Origin: Burkholderia lata
GTDB taxonomy: Bacteria; Pseudomonadota; Gammaproteobacteria; Burkholderiales; Burkholderiaceae
Length of the DNA stretch: 64,000 nucleotides
Assembly: GCF_000012945.1 (NCBI RefSeq)
Contig: NC_007510.1
Location: 558,001 to 622,000 of the forward strand
Direction of reading: 5' to 3'
The notes below the pieces were generated by a model. It worked only from the letters and a program-made list of their open reading frames with translations, was not told the DNA's origin and ran no database searches. Numbering within the stretch: position 1 is the first letter of the stretch; the number at the start of each line of letters is the position of its first letter. Position numbers and translations under genes: made by a program. Below are positions 17,148 through 27,315 of the stretch, in pieces.

Positions 17148-18515
17148 TTACGCTTCTTCCGGTGCGACCTGCTGCTTCTGGGCGAGCCGGTTTTCGAGGT
17201 AGTGGATGCTGGTGCCGCCTTCGACGAACTTCGAATCGATCATCAGCTCGCGGTGCAGCGGGATGTTGGTCTGAATGCCTTCGACGACCATTTCCGACAG
17301 CGCGATGCGCATCCGGCTGATTGCCTGCTCGCGCGTCGCGCCGTAGGTGATCAGCTTGCCGATCATCGAATCATAGTTCGGCGGCACGAAATAGCCATTG
17401 TAGGCGTGCGAATCGACGCGCACGCCAGGACCGCCCGGCGTATGCCACGACGTGATCCGGCCCGGCGACGGCGTGAACTTGAACGGATCTTCTGCGTTGA
17501 TCCGGCATTCGATCGCATGTCCGCGGAATTCAATGTCGCGCTGGCGCAGCGTGAGCTTCTCGCCGGCCGCGATGCGGATCTGTTCCTGCACGATGTCGAC
17601 GCCCGTGATCAGCTCCGATACCGGGTGCTCGACCTGCACGCGCGTGTTCATCTCGATGAAGTAGAACTCGTTGTTCTCGTACAGGAATTCGAACGTGCCC
17701 GCGCCGAGGTAGCCCATCTTCTTGCAGGCGTCCGCGCAGCGGTCGCCGATGCGGTCGATCAGGCGGCGCGGAATGCCGGGTGCCGGCGCTTCCTCGATCA
17801 CCTTCTGGTGGCGGCGCTGCATCGAGCAATCGCGCTCGCCGAGCCAGATCGCGTTCTTGTACGCGTCGGACAGCACCTGGATTTCGATGTGGCGCGGGTT
17901 CTCGAGGAACTTCTCCATGTACACCTGCGGGTTGCCGAACGCACGGCCGGCTTCCTCGCGGGTCATGTTGACCGCGTTGACGAGCGCGGCCTCGGTGTGC
18001 ACGACGCGCATCCCGCGCCCGCCACCGCCGCCTGCCGCCTTGATGATGACCGGATAGCCGATCGCGCGCGCAATCTTGACGATCTCTTTCGGATCGTCCG
18101 GCAACGCGCCTTCCGAGCCCGGTACGCAAGGCACGCCGGTCTTGATCATCGTCTGCTTCGCGGTGACCTTGTCACCCATCATGCGGATCGTTTCCGGGCG
18201 CGGGCCGATGAACGTGAAGCCCGACTGCTCGACGCGTTCCGCGAAATCGGCATTCTCCGACAGGAAGCCGTAGCCGGGGTGGATCGCCTCGGCATCGGTG
18301 ACTTCCGCGGCGCTGATCAGCGCCGGCATGTTCAGGTAGCTCAGGTTCGACTGGGCCGGGCCGATACAGACGGCTTCGTCCGCGAGGCGGACGTACTTGG
18401 CTTCCTTGTCGGCTTCCGAGTAGACGACCACCGTCTTGACGCCGAGCTCGCGGCACGCACGCTGGATGCGCAGCGCGATTTCACCGCGATTGGCAATGAG
18501 GATTTTTTCAAACAT
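17148..18515 (-). CDS. accC: Acetyl-CoA carboxylase, biotin carboxylase subunit
   Basis: ATP-dependent carboxylation of biotin on AccB, first step of fatty-acid synthesis. 455 residues, beginning [20 protein letters not shown]-grasp features are intact: the glycine-rich lid [14 protein letters not shown], the metal and bicarbonate site region [20 protein letters not shown], and the C-terminal dimer domain. Separated from accB by 84 bp that hold a perfect 9-bp GC hairpin (18572-18593). Confidence 0.98.
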   Translation of the reverse strand: MFEKILIANRGEIALRIQRACRELGVKTVVVYSEADKEAKYVRLADEAVCIGPAQSNLSYLNMPALISAAEVTDAEAIHPGYGFLSENADFAERVEQSGFTFIGPRPETIRMMGDKVTAKQTMIKTGVPCVPGSEGALPDDPKEIVKIARAIGYPVIIKAAGGGGGRGMRVVHTEAALVNAVNMTREEAGRAFGNPQVYMEKFLENPRHIEIQVLSDAYKNAIWLGERDCSMQRRHQKVIEEAPAPGIPRRLIDRIGDRCADACKKMGYLGAGTFEFLYENNEFYFIEMNTRVQVEHPVSELITGVDIVQEQIRIAAGEKLTLRQRDIEFRGHAIECRINAEDPFKFTPSPGRITSWHTPGGPGVRVDSHAYNGYFVPPNYDSMIGKLITYGATREQAISRMRIALSEMVVEGIQTNIPLHRELMIDSKFVEGGTSIHYLENRLAQKQQVAPEEA

Positions 18516-18571
18516 AGCGAGTATTCGTCTCTTCGAGGGGCGCGCGAACGGCGCCTGGCGGGCATCGGCGG

Positions 18572-18593
18572 CGCGCGGCCCGGAGGCCGCGCG
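18572..18593. promoter_or_regulatory. Hairpin between accB and accC
   Basis: CGCGCGGCC/GGCCGCGCG with a CGGA loop in the 84-bp accB-accC gap. No T tract. Possibly an RNA processing or stabilising element that sets the AccB:AccC ratio; this is inference. Confidence 0.5.
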
Positions 18594-18599
18594 GCGGAC

Positions 18600-19070
18600 T
18601 TAGCCGATCACGAAAAGCGGCTGACCGTATTCGACGGCCTGGCCGTTCTCGACGAGGATTTCCTTGATCACGCCGGCCTTGTCCGACTCGATCTCGTTGA
18701 GCAGCTTCATCGCTTCGATGATGCAGATCGTCTGGCCCTCCTTGACCGTGTCGCCCACCTGGACGAACGGGTCCGCGCCCGGCGACGGTGCGCGATAGAA
18801 CGTGCCGACCATCGGCGACGTCACGACGTGGCCCTGCGGGACCGCCGGAGCGGCTGCGCCGCCTGCGGCCGGCGCGGCAGCGCCTTCGGTCGGCAGCGCG
18901 ACCGGAGCGGGCGCGCTGACTTGCGGGGCATACCCAGCCGTCGGCTGCACGTAGACCGGCGGCGCGTTCTTGACGATGCGCACCTTGCCTTCGCCTTCCG
19001 TCACTTCCAGCTCGGAGATGCCGGATTCGGAAACGAGGTCGATCAGAGTTTTCAGCTTACGAAGATCCAT
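18600..19070 (-). CDS. accB: Acetyl-CoA carboxylase, biotin carboxyl carrier protein
   Basis: Carries biotin between the carboxylase and transferase halves of acetyl-CoA carboxylase. 156 residues with an N-terminal helix region, an Ala/Pro-rich linker (about 50-80) and the biotinyl domain ending in VIG; the biotinylated lysine is K122 in [13 protein letters not shown]. The start is put at the Met of [12 protein letters not shown] (19070); six further codons are open upstream (to 19088), but the family starts with MDLRK and a purine-rich GAAAGGGGAA precedes this codon. Confidence 0.97.
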   Translation of the reverse strand: MDLRKLKTLIDLVSESGISELEVTEGEGKVRIVKNAPPVYVQPTAGYAPQVSAPAPVALPTEGAAAPAAGGAAAPAVPQGHVVTSPMVGTFYRAPSPGADPFVQVGDTVKEGQTICIIEAMKLLNEIESDKAGVIKEILVENGQAVEYGQPLFVIG

Positions 19071-19136
19071 CGGGAATTCCCCTTTCAATACGTGAAAGCG
19101 CCGGTTAGGGGCCGGCGCTGAATCTAGATCGCGAAA

Positions 19137-19589
19137 TCAGCCGCGCGACGTGCCTTGCAGCTTGTCCAGCGCGTACTCGAGCGCGTACAGATAACCTTTC
19201 CAGCCGAGCCCGCAGATCACGCCTTCGGCCTGGTCGGAAAAGTAGGAGTGGTGCCTGAACGCTTCGCGGCGATGCACGTTCGACAAGTGAACCTCGACGA
19301 ACGGGATGCCAACGCCGGCGATCGCGTCCCGGATCGCGACGCTCGTGTGCGTATACGCGGCCGGATTGATCAGGATGAAATCGGTCTGTTCCTCCCGCGC
19401 GGCCTGAATGCGGTCGACCAGTGCACCTTCATGGTTGCTCTGGAACGACGACAGTTCGGCGCCGGCTTCCCGGGCGCGCGCGGCAAGCGCCTGATCGATC
19501 TGTGCGAGCGTGACGCGGCCGTACACCTCCGGTTCCCGGGTGCCGAGAAGGTTCAGGTTGGGGCCGTGCAGCACCAGCAATCGTGTCAT
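19137..19589 (-). CDS. aroQ: Type II 3-dehydroquinate dehydratase
   Basis: Third step of the shikimate pathway. 150 residues. Catalytic tyrosine Y23 lies in the mobile loop [14 protein letters not shown]; the [17 protein letters not shown] and [17 protein letters not shown] motifs hold the substrate-binding Asn and catalytic His. It is upstream of accB on the same strand with a 66-bp gap, a common proteobacterial neighbourhood. aroE, the next enzyme of the pathway, is in the window at 25350 but in a different unit. Confidence 0.97.
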   Translation of the reverse strand: MTRLLVLHGPNLNLLGTREPEVYGRVTLAQIDQALAARAREAGAELSSFQSNHEGALVDRIQAAREEQTDFILINPAAYTHTSVAIRDAIAGVGIPFVEVHLSNVHRREAFRHHSYFSDQAEGVICGLGWKGYLYALEYALDKLQGTSRG

Positions 19590-19730
19590 GGTCGCTTCTA
19601 TTTCTGCGGAATTGCGCGAACTTTAGCGCTATTTAGAGAAATTTGTCTAGTTTTGCCGAACGGCCAAGCGCGCCGGACCCGCAAGAATTACCGGCACTCA
19701 GGCAAAGTATCGGCGAATTCACGCGAAATT

Positions 19731-19756
19731 GCGGCGATCCACGGGCAAATCGCCGC
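19731..19756. terminator. Hairpin after the TlpA-like gene
   Basis: GCGGCGAT/ATCGCCGC, 8-bp perfect stem, 28 bp beyond the stop of the minus-strand TlpA-like gene and followed on that strand by AATTTCG. A modest terminator within the 194-bp aroQ upstream gap. Confidence 0.5.
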
Positions 19757-19783
19757 CAACGTGCGGGCCGCCGTTCGGGCAGG

Positions 19784-20335
19784 TTACAGCGCGTCGAGCG
19801 TCTTTTTCAGCTCGGCCGGTTGGATTTGTCCCAATTTTGTCTCGCGAATCTTGCCGGTTTCGTCGATGACGACCGTAAACGGCAACGCGCCGGCGGTATT
19901 TCCGAAATTACGGGCCAGATCGGCGCCCGCATATCCGCTGATGAATACCGGATAGTCGACCTTCACCTTCTGCAGAAAGTTCTTCACGTTCTGTTCGGAA
20001 TCGACGCCGATCCCGATGAAACGGATGCCCTTCTGTTTGTACTGATGCGACAGCGCGACGAGCTCCGGCATCTCCTCGACGCACGGGCCGCACCATGACG
20101 CCCAGAAATTGACGACGACCTTCTGGCCCTTGAAGGCGGACAGCGTGGCCGGCTTGCCGTCGGTGCCCGTCAGCGACGCCGCCCACAACTGTTCGACCGG
20201 GCTGCCGTGCGCGGCGGGCGCGGCGACGGCGACACCGTCATCGGTGGTGCCACGGAACAAATGGCCGGCGGCGAGCCCGCCGGCAACGGCGGCGGCCGCG
20301 ACGACCGCGAGCGCCAACATGCGTTTCATCATCAT
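19784..20335 (-). CDS. TlpA/ResA-type membrane-anchored thioredoxin
   Basis: A 183-residue thioredoxin-fold protein predicted to sit in the periplasm on an N-terminal signal anchor (MLALAVVAAAAVAGGLAAG). Redox site WCGPC at residues 81-85 with C82 and C85; cis-Pro region GALPFTVVID is present. This family acts in cytochrome c maturation or general disulfide reduction; the electron donor is not visible here. The start is one of three Mets in a row (MMMKRM); 20335 is the first. The nucleotidyltransferase-like gene ends 7 bp upstream, so the two are co-transcribed. Confidence 0.88.
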   Translation of the reverse strand: MMMKRMLALAVVAAAAVAGGLAAGHLFRGTTDDGVAVAAPAAHGSPVEQLWAASLTGTDGKPATLSAFKGQKVVVNFWASWCGPCVEEMPELVALSHQYKQKGIRFIGIGVDSEQNVKNFLQKVKVDYPVFISGYAGADLARNFGNTAGALPFTVVIDETGKIRETKLGQIQPAELKKTLDAL

Positions 20336-20342
20336 CGTTGAA

Positions 20343-20987
20343 TCATTCCGGTTCGGAAGGGGCCTTGCCTGCTTCGACGAGCGCGCGCAGCGCGGCGGCA
20401 TCCGCGCGGGCGACCCGGCCGCGCGCGTCGGCCTTGACCGCGCCGCGCAGGTCGTCGCTCGCATAGAGCGCGAGGTGGATGCCGATCGCATCGACGTCGC
20501 GTCGCGGGCGCCACAGGAAACTGAGCGTCTCGACGTCGGCGCGACCCGCGAAGTGCCGCGTCTCGGATACGTCGTACTGGACGTTCTGGTTCAGCAGGTA
20601 GATCGAGACGTCCTTCGGGTTGTCGGTGAATGCCTGCAAATGGATATCCGAATGCGCGTTCGCGGTGCCGTTCAGCACGGCGCCCGTCACATAAGGATGG
20701 AACTCGGCGAGCCGGCGCATCCAGTCGAGCGCGACTTCGCGCAGGCGGCGCAGTTCGTCCGGCTGCGTGTCGCTCTGGAACAGGGCGAGAAACTCGCGCA
20801 GTTCTTCCTCGATCAGGTCGTTATCCGGCAGCCATTCGCCGGCAACGCGCGTATCGCCCAACAACTGGCGCGCGGCCTTGCGTTTCGCGCTGGCATAGTC
20901 CAGGCCGTCCTCCGCGATCAGGCGTGCGGCGGACTGGGCGATTTCCTCGCGGACGCGCCGCGGGTCGAGAAGGGTTTTGCGAGACAT
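20343..20987 (-). CDS. Conserved protein, possible nucleotidyltransferase fold
   Basis: 214 residues, not confidently recognised. The segment GAVLNGTANAHSDIHLQAF (about 117-135) looks like the G-x-GT/S ... D-x-D-like core of minimal nucleotidyltransferases, and the N-terminal part is helical (REEIAQSAARLIAEDGLDYASAKRKAARQLLG). Homologs of this size are, from memory, sometimes mislabelled as UDP-N-acetylmuramate ligases, perhaps because mpl is adjacent; nothing in the sequence supports ligase activity. Start at the Met of MSRKTLLDP. It is divergent from mpl across 246 bp. Confidence 0.5.
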   Translation of the reverse strand: MSRKTLLDPRRVREEIAQSAARLIAEDGLDYASAKRKAARQLLGDTRVAGEWLPDNDLIEEELREFLALFQSDTQPDELRRLREVALDWMRRLAEFHPYVTGAVLNGTANAHSDIHLQAFTDNPKDVSIYLLNQNVQYDVSETRHFAGRADVETLSFLWRPRRDVDAIGIHLALYASDDLRGAVKADARGRVARADAAALRALVEAGKAPSEPE

Positions 20988-21233
20988 GATCCGGCAATCA
21001 TACTCGATCGCCGCAGCGCCCGAGCACGGGTGCGGCGGCCTGCCGCCCGCAGTGCAGGCGCCGTTTGCGCGCAGCGTTCGGGCCGCCGGGCACGGCAGGC
21101 CGTCAGTTACAATACTGTTCTTTGTGTCGCGGCAAAAGCCGTTGGCCGGGCGCCGGCCGCACGGCCCGTCCGCCGCGCCGCACACGCATCCTTTCCGAAT
21201 CGACGGCGCCCGGCGGCGCGAAAGCATTCATCT

Positions 21234-22619
21234 ATGCACATCCACATTCTTGGCATCTGCGGCACCTTCATGGGCGGTCTCGCCGTACTCGCGCGCGAGG
21301 CGGGCCACACGGTGACGGGTTGCGACGCGGGCGTCTATCCGCCGATGAGCACGCAGCTCGAGGCGCAGGGCATCACGCTGATCGAGGGCTACGGCGCCGA
21401 GCAGATCGACCTGAAACCGGACCTGTTCGTGATCGGCAACGTCGTCACGCGCGGCAATCCGCTGATGGAAGCAATCCTGGATCGCGGCCTGCCGTACGTG
21501 TCGGGCCCGCAGTGGCTCGGCGAGCACGTGCTGGCCGGCAAATGGGTGCTCGCGGTCGCGGGCACGCACGGCAAGACCACCACGTCGTCGATGCTTGCGT
21601 GGCTGCTGGAAGACTCGGGCCTGAATCCGGGCTTCCTGATCGGCGGCGTGCCGCTGAACTTCGGCGTGTCGGCGCGGCTCACCGATTCGAGCTTCTTCGT
21701 GATCGAGGCCGACGAATACGATACGGCGTTCTTCGACAAGCGCTCGAAGTTCGTCCACTATCGGCCGCGCACCGCGGTGCTGAACAATCTCGAATTCGAT
21801 CACGCCGACATCTTCCCGGATCTCGCCGCGATCGAGACGCAATTCCACCATCTCGTCCGTACCGTGCCCGGTGTCGGCCGGATCGTCACGAACGGCCGCT
21901 CGGACGCGCTCGAGCGCGTGCTGGCGCGCGGTTGCTGGAGCGAGGTCGAGCGGTTCGGCGTCGACGGCGGCTGGCAGGCGCTGCCGGCCGAGGACGGTGT
22001 GCCGGTCGACGAGCGCTTCGCGGTGTATTCGCACGCGGAACGTGTCGGTGAAGTTACGTGGCAAGTACAGGGCGATCACAACCGGATGAACGCGCTCGCG
22101 GCGATCGCGGCTGCGCGCCACGTCGGTGTGCCGCCCGCGCAGGCGGCCGAATCCCTCGCGTCGTTCCGCAACGTGAAGCGCCGGATGGAAGTGCGCGGCA
22201 GCGTGGACGGCGTGACCGTCTACGACGACTTCGCGCACCATCCGACCGCGATCGAAACCACGATCGCCGGCCTTCGTGCACGCATCGGCAGCGAGAATGC
22301 TCGCATCCTCGCCGTGCTCGAGCCGCGTTCGAACACGATGAAGCTCGGCGTGATGAAGTCGCAATTGCCGGCGAGCCTGGCCGATGCCGATCTCGTGTTC
22401 GGCTACGGCGCGCCGACCGGGCGCGACGCGCTCGGCTGGAACCTGGCCGAGGCGCTGGCGCCGCTGGGCGAGAAGGCGCACGCATTCGACGATCTGCACC
22501 TGCTGGTGAAGTCCGTCGTCGCAGCCGCGCGCCCGGGCGACCACGTGCTCGTGATGAGCAACGGCGGCTTCGGCGGCGTGCACCAGAAGCTGCTCGATGC
22601 GCTCGGGAGCCGCACGTGA
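21234..22619 (+). CDS. mpl: UDP-MurNAc:tripeptide ligase Mpl (murein peptide ligase)
   Basis: Peptidoglycan recycling: attaches recovered L-Ala-gamma-D-Glu-meso-DAP to UDP-MurNAc. 461 residues. N-terminal Rossmann motif HILGICGTFMGGLA, P-loop GTHGKTTT at 110-117, central-domain DEYDTAFFDKRSKF and the C-terminal FAHHPTAI match Mpl rather than MurC. It complements ampD at 5762, which acts earlier in the same recycling route. Its TGA overlaps the GTG start of the yqiA gene. TACAAT at 21108-21113 could be a -10 element, but no good -35 is present. Confidence 0.95.
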   Translation: MHIHILGICGTFMGGLAVLAREAGHTVTGCDAGVYPPMSTQLEAQGITLIEGYGAEQIDLKPDLFVIGNVVTRGNPLMEAILDRGLPYVSGPQWLGEHVLAGKWVLAVAGTHGKTTTSSMLAWLLEDSGLNPGFLIGGVPLNFGVSARLTDSSFFVIEADEYDTAFFDKRSKFVHYRPRTAVLNNLEFDHADIFPDLAAIETQFHHLVRTVPGVGRIVTNGRSDALERVLARGCWSEVERFGVDGGWQALPAEDGVPVDERFAVYSHAERVGEVTWQVQGDHNRMNALAAIAAARHVGVPPAQAAESLASFRNVKRRMEVRGSVDGVTVYDDFAHHPTAIETTIAGLRARIGSENARILAVLEPRSNTMKLGVMKSQLPASLADADLVFGYGAPTGRDALGWNLAEALAPLGEKAHAFDDLHLLVKSVVAAARPGDHVLVMSNGGFGGVHQKLLDALGSRT

Positions 22620-23185
22620 TCCTGTACCTGCACGGCTTCCGGTCGTCGCCGGAATCGCAGAAGTCGCGCCAGCTCGCCGCGCGCATGGCCGAGCTCGGCC
22701 GCACCGACGAGTGGCGGTGCCCGTCGCTGTCGGTGTCGCCGCTCGAAGCGATCGCGGTCGCGGAAGCCGAAGTGGCCGGCGCGCGCGACGTGACCGTCAT
22801 CGGCAGCTCGCTCGGCGGCTATTACGCCACGTGGCTGGCCGAAAAGCACGGCTGGAAGGCCGTGCTGCTGAATCCGGCGATCGTGCCGCAGCGCGATCTC
22901 GAGCAGCATCTCGGCGAACAACCGCTGTACCACGGCGGCGGCACGATCGTCGTCGAGCGCCGTCACCTGCATGAGCTCGATGCGCTGCGCGTGCCGGCGA
23001 TCACGCGTGCCGAACGCTACTATCTGTTCGCGGCGACCGGTGACGAAGTGCTCGATTACCGCGAGATGCTCGCGCATTACCCGGGCGCGAAGACGCGCGT
23101 GATCGAAGGCAGCGATCACGGGATCAGCGAATTTGCCGACTATGTCGACGACGTTCTCGCTTTTTGCGACGGAAAGACGTCTTAA
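22616..23185 (+). CDS. YqiA/YcfP-type alpha/beta-hydrolase (esterase)
   Basis: A 189-residue alpha/beta-hydrolase with the oxyanion region ILYLHGFRSSPES at the extreme N-terminus, nucleophile elbow G63-S-S65-L-G67, acid at GDEVLDY and His in GSDHGISEF. E. coli YqiA has esterase activity on short acyl esters; the physiological substrate is unknown. The start is GTG at 22616, overlapping the mpl stop (GTGA), because the family's first strand begins directly here and the upstream frame is a shadow of mpl. Confidence 0.87.
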   Translation: MILYLHGFRSSPESQKSRQLAARMAELGRTDEWRCPSLSVSPLEAIAVAEAEVAGARDVTVIGSSLGGYYATWLAEKHGWKAVLLNPAIVPQRDLEQHLGEQPLYHGGGTIVVERRHLHELDALRVPAITRAERYYLFAATGDEVLDYREMLAHYPGAKTRVIEGSDHGISEFADYVDDVLAFCDGKTS

Positions 23186-23265
23186 ACCGGCCATGTGCCG
23201 ATCGAATTCCCATCATCATGCGGCGCCGCCGACGTGGCGCCCGGCAGTCTGAACGAGAGTACTGA

Positions 23266-25353
23266 GTGAACGTTTTCTTCGAGGAATCGGGCAGTTTCAA
23301 GGCGGGCAGCGTGCTGTCGCGCCAGGGCGACGCGTTTCAGGTCGAGTTGCCCGGCGGGCGGCGGGCGAAGGTGCGCGCGAAAGACGTGCTGATCGAATTC
23401 GACAAGCCGGCCGCAAGCGAGCTGATGCAGGAGGCCGACTCGGCCGCGCAGCAGATCGATCTGGACTTCCTGTGGGAATGCGCGCCGGCCGACGAGTTCG
23501 CGTACACGGCGCTGGCCGCGGAATACTTCGGCGCGACGTACGGCCCGGTCGAGCGCGCGGCGCTGGTGTTGCGACTGCACGGCTCGCCCGTCTACTTCCG
23601 CCGCAAGGGGCGCGGCCAGTACCAGCGCGCGCCGGAAGAGCAGCTCAAGATGGCGCTCGCGTCGCTCGAGCGCAAGCGCCAGCAGGCGCTCGTCCAGGTG
23701 CAGTATGAAGAGGAACTGAAGGCCGGCAAGCTGCCGGAAGCGTTCGCGGGCAAGGTGCTCGGGCTGCTGACGCGGCCGGACAAGAACGCGATCGAATACA
23801 AGGCGATGGAAGCGGCGGCCGGTGCGCGCGGCGTGTCGCCTGCGCGGCTGATGCTCGACTGCGGCGGCATCGCGTCGCCGCGTGCGCTGCACGAGGCGCG
23901 CTTCCTCGCCGAATTCTTCCCGCACGGCACGGGCTTTCCGGCCGTCACGGTCGGCGCGCTGCCGGACGACCTGCCGCGTGCGGACGTCCAGGCGTTCTCG
24001 ATCGACGACATCACGACGACCGAAATCGACGACGCGTTCTCGGTCGAGCACCTGGCCGACGGCCGCGTGCGGATCGGCGTGCACATCGCGGCACCGGCGC
24101 TCGGCATCGTGCGCGGCGACTCGGTCGACGCGATCGCGCGTACGCGCCTGTCGACCGTGTACATGCCGGGCGACAAGATCACGATGCTGCCGGACGACGT
24201 TGTCGACGTGTTCACGCTGAAAGAGGGCGACTACCGCCCGGCACTGTCGCTGTACATCATCGTCAACCGCGAAACCCAGGAGATCGTCGCGAACGAGACG
24301 CGCGCCGAGCTCGTGTTCGTGAAGAACAACCTGCGCCACAACCACCTCGACGAGCTCGTCAACGAAGAGACGCTCGCAGCCGGCACCGGCGACTATCCGC
24401 ACAAGGACGACATCGCCGTGCTGTGGCCGCTCGCGCAGGCGCTGTTCGAGAAGCGCCAGGTCGCGCGCGCGGGCTACGGCCTGAAGCGCGAGGTGCAGCG
24501 CAACACCGACTACAACTTCTATGTCGAAGGCGAGCACGTGTCGATCACGCCGCGCCGTCGCGGGTCGCCGCTCGACCTGATCGTGTCGGAGCTCGCGATC
24601 CTCGCGAACTCGACCTGGGGCGCGTTCCTGCACGACCACACGGTGCCGGGCATCTACCGCTCGCAGCGCGGCTTCGGCGCGCCGGGCCCGAAGCGCACGC
24701 GGATGCAGACGACGGCCGCGCCGCACGAAGGCCTCGGCGTCGCGCAGTATGCGTGGAGCACGTCGCCGCTGCGCCGTTACGTTGACCTCGTGAACCAGTG
24801 GCAATTGCTCGCCTGCGTGCAGCATGGCGTCACCGCGAAGCTCGCCGCGCCGTTCAAGCCGAAGGACGCCGACCTGTACGCGGTCGTGCAGGGCTTCGAC
24901 GACACCTACACGGCCTACGCCGACTATCAGCGCCGGATGGAATATTTCTGGTGCCTGCGCTGGCTCGCGCAGGAGCAGAAGAAGCAGGTCGTCGCGAGCG
25001 TCGTGAAGGGCGATCTGGTGCGCCTCGAGGAAATTCCGCTGCTGCTGCACGTGCCGGGGCTCGGCGTGCATGCGCGCGGCACGCGCGTGCTGCTCGACGT
25101 GATGTCGCTCGACGAGCTGACGATCGAGGCATCGGTGCGGTTGCTGAACGTGCTCGACGCGCCGACCGTGACGAGCGGCGATGCTGCCGAGGAAGAAGAT
25201 GACGCCGAAGGCGGCGACGACACGCTGATCGACGCCGAAGACGCGACGGCCGAAACCGAAGCCGAAGCGCTGGCGGAAGCGGACGGCGCGACGGCCGGTG
25301 AAGGCGGCGAAGCCGCGAACGGTAACGCCAGCGAAGAGGGGCGCGCATCATGA
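23266..25353 (+). CDS. RNB-domain exoribonuclease (RNase II family)
   Basis: A 695-residue RNA-degrading enzyme of the RNase II superfamily. The RNB signature is [14 protein letters not shown] at 246-259: D247, D255 and D256 match catalytic-site aspartates of RNase II, but the position of the fourth Asp is Glu (E253). The second signature, [20 protein letters not shown], is intact. A short C-terminal beta region is followed by a highly acidic Ala/Glu/Asp tail (about 640-695). N-terminal RNA-binding domain is atypical of RNase R. GTG start at 23266. Its TGA overlaps the aroE ATG by 4 bp. Confidence 0.88.
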   Translation: MNVFFEESGSFKAGSVLSRQGDAFQVELPGGRRAKVRAKDVLIEFDKPAASELMQEADSAAQQIDLDFLWECAPADEFAYTALAAEYFGATYGPVERAALVLRLHGSPVYFRRKGRGQYQRAPEEQLKMALASLERKRQQALVQVQYEEELKAGKLPEAFAGKVLGLLTRPDKNAIEYKAMEAAAGARGVSPARLMLDCGGIASPRALHEARFLAEFFPHGTGFPAVTVGALPDDLPRADVQAFSIDDITTTEIDDAFSVEHLADGRVRIGVHIAAPALGIVRGDSVDAIARTRLSTVYMPGDKITMLPDDVVDVFTLKEGDYRPALSLYIIVNRETQEIVANETRAELVFVKNNLRHNHLDELVNEETLAAGTGDYPHKDDIAVLWPLAQALFEKRQVARAGYGLKREVQRNTDYNFYVEGEHVSITPRRRGSPLDLIVSELAILANSTWGAFLHDHTVPGIYRSQRGFGAPGPKRTRMQTTAAPHEGLGVAQYAWSTSPLRRYVDLVNQWQLLACVQHGVTAKLAAPFKPKDADLYAVVQGFDDTYTAYADYQRRMEYFWCLRWLAQEQKKQVVASVVKGDLVRLEEIPLLLHVPGLGVHARGTRVLLDVMSLDELTIEASVRLLNVLDAPTVTSGDAAEEEDDAEGGDDTLIDAEDATAETEAEALAEADGATAGEGGEAANGNASEEGRAS

Positions 25354-26216
25354 CCGCGGCTGCGTCGACGAGCGGCGCCGACCGCTATGTAGTGTTCGGC
25401 AACCCGGTGGCGCACAGCAAGTCGCCATTCATCCACGCGCAGTTCGCCGCGCAGACGGGCGAGCCGGTCGAGTACACGCACCGGCTTGCGCCGGTCGACG
25501 GTTTCGACGCGGCCGTGCGCGCGTTCGTCGCCGAAGGTGGTCGCGGTGCGAACGTGACGGTGCCGTTCAAGCTCGAAGCGCATGCGCTCGCCGACACGCT
25601 GTCGCCGCGCGCGGCAGCGGCGGGCGCCGTGAATACGCTGCGCATCGATGTCGATGGCCGCATCCACGGCGACAACACCGACGGTGTCGGCCTCGTGCGC
25701 GACATCGAAGCGAATCTCGGCGTGTCGCTGGCGGGCGCCCGCATCCTGCTGCTCGGCGCGGGTGGCGCGGCGCGCGGGGTCGTGCTGCCGCTGCTCGACC
25801 GCGCGCCGCTGTCGATCACGATCGTGAACCGTACCGCGAGCAAGGCCGAGGCACTCGTCGGCCAGTTCATGCAGGCCGCGCACGACGCGGGCTGCACGCT
25901 CGCGGGCGGCGGCCCCGATGTCGTGCGCGCGGAGCGGTACGACGTGGTGATCAACGCGACGGCCGGCAGCCTCGATGCCGCGCTGCCGGAGTGTGATGCG
26001 GCGGCATTCGGCGCAGGCACGCTCGCGTACGACATGATGTACGGCGCGCAGCCGACGGTGTTCATGCAGCACGCGGCGTCGCTCGGCGCGCGCACGGCCG
26101 ACGGGCTCGGGATGCTCGTCGAGCAGGCGGCCGAATCGTTCTTCATCTGGCGCGGCGTGCGGCCGGACGGCGCACCGGTGCTGGCCGCGCTGCGCCAGGC
26201 GCTCGCGGCGAGCTGA
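25350..26216 (+). CDS. aroE: Shikimate dehydrogenase
   Basis: NADPH-dependent reduction of 3-dehydroshikimate to shikimate. 288 residues. Substrate-binding [10 protein letters not shown], catalytic Lys in [11 protein letters not shown] and Asp in [12 protein letters not shown], and the NADP-binding GAGGAARGV followed by [11 protein letters not shown] are all present. Overlaps the RNB gene stop by ATGA, indicating translational coupling; mtgA starts 14 bp after it. Confidence 0.97.
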   Translation: MTAAASTSGADRYVVFGNPVAHSKSPFIHAQFAAQTGEPVEYTHRLAPVDGFDAAVRAFVAEGGRGANVTVPFKLEAHALADTLSPRAAAAGAVNTLRIDVDGRIHGDNTDGVGLVRDIEANLGVSLAGARILLLGAGGAARGVVLPLLDRAPLSITIVNRTASKAEALVGQFMQAAHDAGCTLAGGGPDVVRAERYDVVINATAGSLDAALPECDAAAFGAGTLAYDMMYGAQPTVFMQHAASLGARTADGLGMLVEQAAESFFIWRGVRPDGAPVLAALRQALAAS

Positions 26217-26230
26217 ACGGAGCGCGGCTC

Positions 26231-26968
26231 GTGGTGGCGGTGAGCGGCACGCAGCACACGCGGACGGTGAGCCCGACCCGCTGGATCGTCTATGCGGGAT
26301 CGGTGTTCGCGGGCGCGTGGCTCGCGACGCAACTGTTCTATCTCGCGCAGATCGCGCTGTGGTCGTTCGTGAACCCGGGCTCGACCGCATTCATGCGCAC
26401 CGACGCGTGGTGGCTGTCGCGCGACAAGCCGCCCGCGCAGATTCAGCATCAATGGGTGCCGTACGACCAGATCTCGCGCAACCTGAAGCGCGCGCTGATC
26501 GCGTCCGAAGACTCGACCTTCGCGACCAACAACGGCTACGACGTCGACGCGATCCTGCAGGCGTGGGAGAAGAACAAGGCGCGCGGCCGGATCGTCGCGG
26601 GCGGCTCGACGATCACGCAGCAGCTCGCGCGCAACCTGTTCCTGTCGCGCGAGAAGAGCTACATCCGCAAGGGGCAGGAGCTCATCATCACGTGGATGCT
26701 CGAAACGGTGCTCGACAAGGAGCGGATCTTCGAGATCTACCTGAATTCCGTCGAGTGGGGACGCGGCGTGTACGGCGCCGAGGCGGCCGCACGCTATTAC
26801 TACCGGATTCCCGCAAGCCGGCTCGGCGCGTGGCAGTCGGCGCGTCTCGCGGTCATGCTGCCGAAGCCGCGCTGGTTCGACGCGCATCGCGGCTCGGCCT
26901 ACCAGGCGCAGCGCGCGGCGGTCATCGCTCGCCGGATGGGTGCGGCCGAGCTGCCGCAATCGGAGTGA
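26231..26968 (+). CDS. mtgA: Monofunctional peptidoglycan glycosyltransferase
   Basis: Polymerises lipid II into glycan strands (GT51 family) without a transpeptidase domain. 245 residues: one N-terminal membrane helix ([20 protein letters not shown]) and the GT51 domain with catalytic Glu in [14 protein letters not shown] and the [16 protein letters not shown] motif. The start codon is uncertain: GTG at 26231 or GTG at 26234, with GGAGCG just upstream. It ends the mpl-yqiA-RNB-aroE-mtgA run. Confidence 0.95.
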   Translation: MVAVSGTQHTRTVSPTRWIVYAGSVFAGAWLATQLFYLAQIALWSFVNPGSTAFMRTDAWWLSRDKPPAQIQHQWVPYDQISRNLKRALIASEDSTFATNNGYDVDAILQAWEKNKARGRIVAGGSTITQQLARNLFLSREKSYIRKGQELIITWMLETVLDKERIFEIYLNSVEWGRGVYGAEAAARYYYRIPASRLGAWQSARLAVMLPKPRWFDAHRGSAYQAQRAAVIARRMGAAELPQSE

Positions 26969-27080
26969 ACGGCGGCGCGCTCGCGCCGTCGCATTGACCG
27001 TTTCGCCACCCGTGCGCCGCTCGCGCGTCGTTTGTGCGATGCAGCGCATTCGTGTCGCGCGCATTTCGGGCCACATCCTT

Positions 27081-27096
27081 TAGACGAATCCGTCTA
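27081..27096. promoter_or_regulatory. 16-bp inverted repeat TAGACG-N4-CGTCTA
   Basis: Perfect half-sites TAGACG and CGTCTA four bases apart, followed by TTTCGTTTT. Two readings: a TetR-type operator dyad, or a short terminator stem for mtgA with a T-rich tail. It is 330 bp from the next start codon. Confidence 0.4.
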
Positions 27097-27286
27097 TTTC
27101 GTTTTGCTGAGCAATACCGGGTGTCGTGCGACTTTGTTAGCCGATATGGCACGAAATTCGGAGTTTTTTAGTATTTCCGGGTAAACGAGAAAGCCGATGA
27201 AAGGCGCGTGAAATGCAACGTTTCGCGAACCGAAGCATTCCTGAAAGGTGTGCGCTGCACCGGCCGCCAGCCAAATATTTCAAAAT

Positions 27287-27315
27287 TTTTCAAAGCTGAC
27301 GGGCTCGCGTATATT
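27287..27315 (+). promoter_or_regulatory. Candidate promoter of the S10 peptidase gene
   Basis: TTTTCA (27287-27292) and TATATT (27310-27315) separated by 17 bp; predicted transcript start near 27322, 87 nt before the ATG. Found by eye in an AT-rich patch. Confidence 0.45.

Noticed and set aside
23182..25071. 629-codon minus-strand frame over the RNB gene
   Set aside because: Antisense shadow of a conserved ribonuclease gene, with no recognisable domain.
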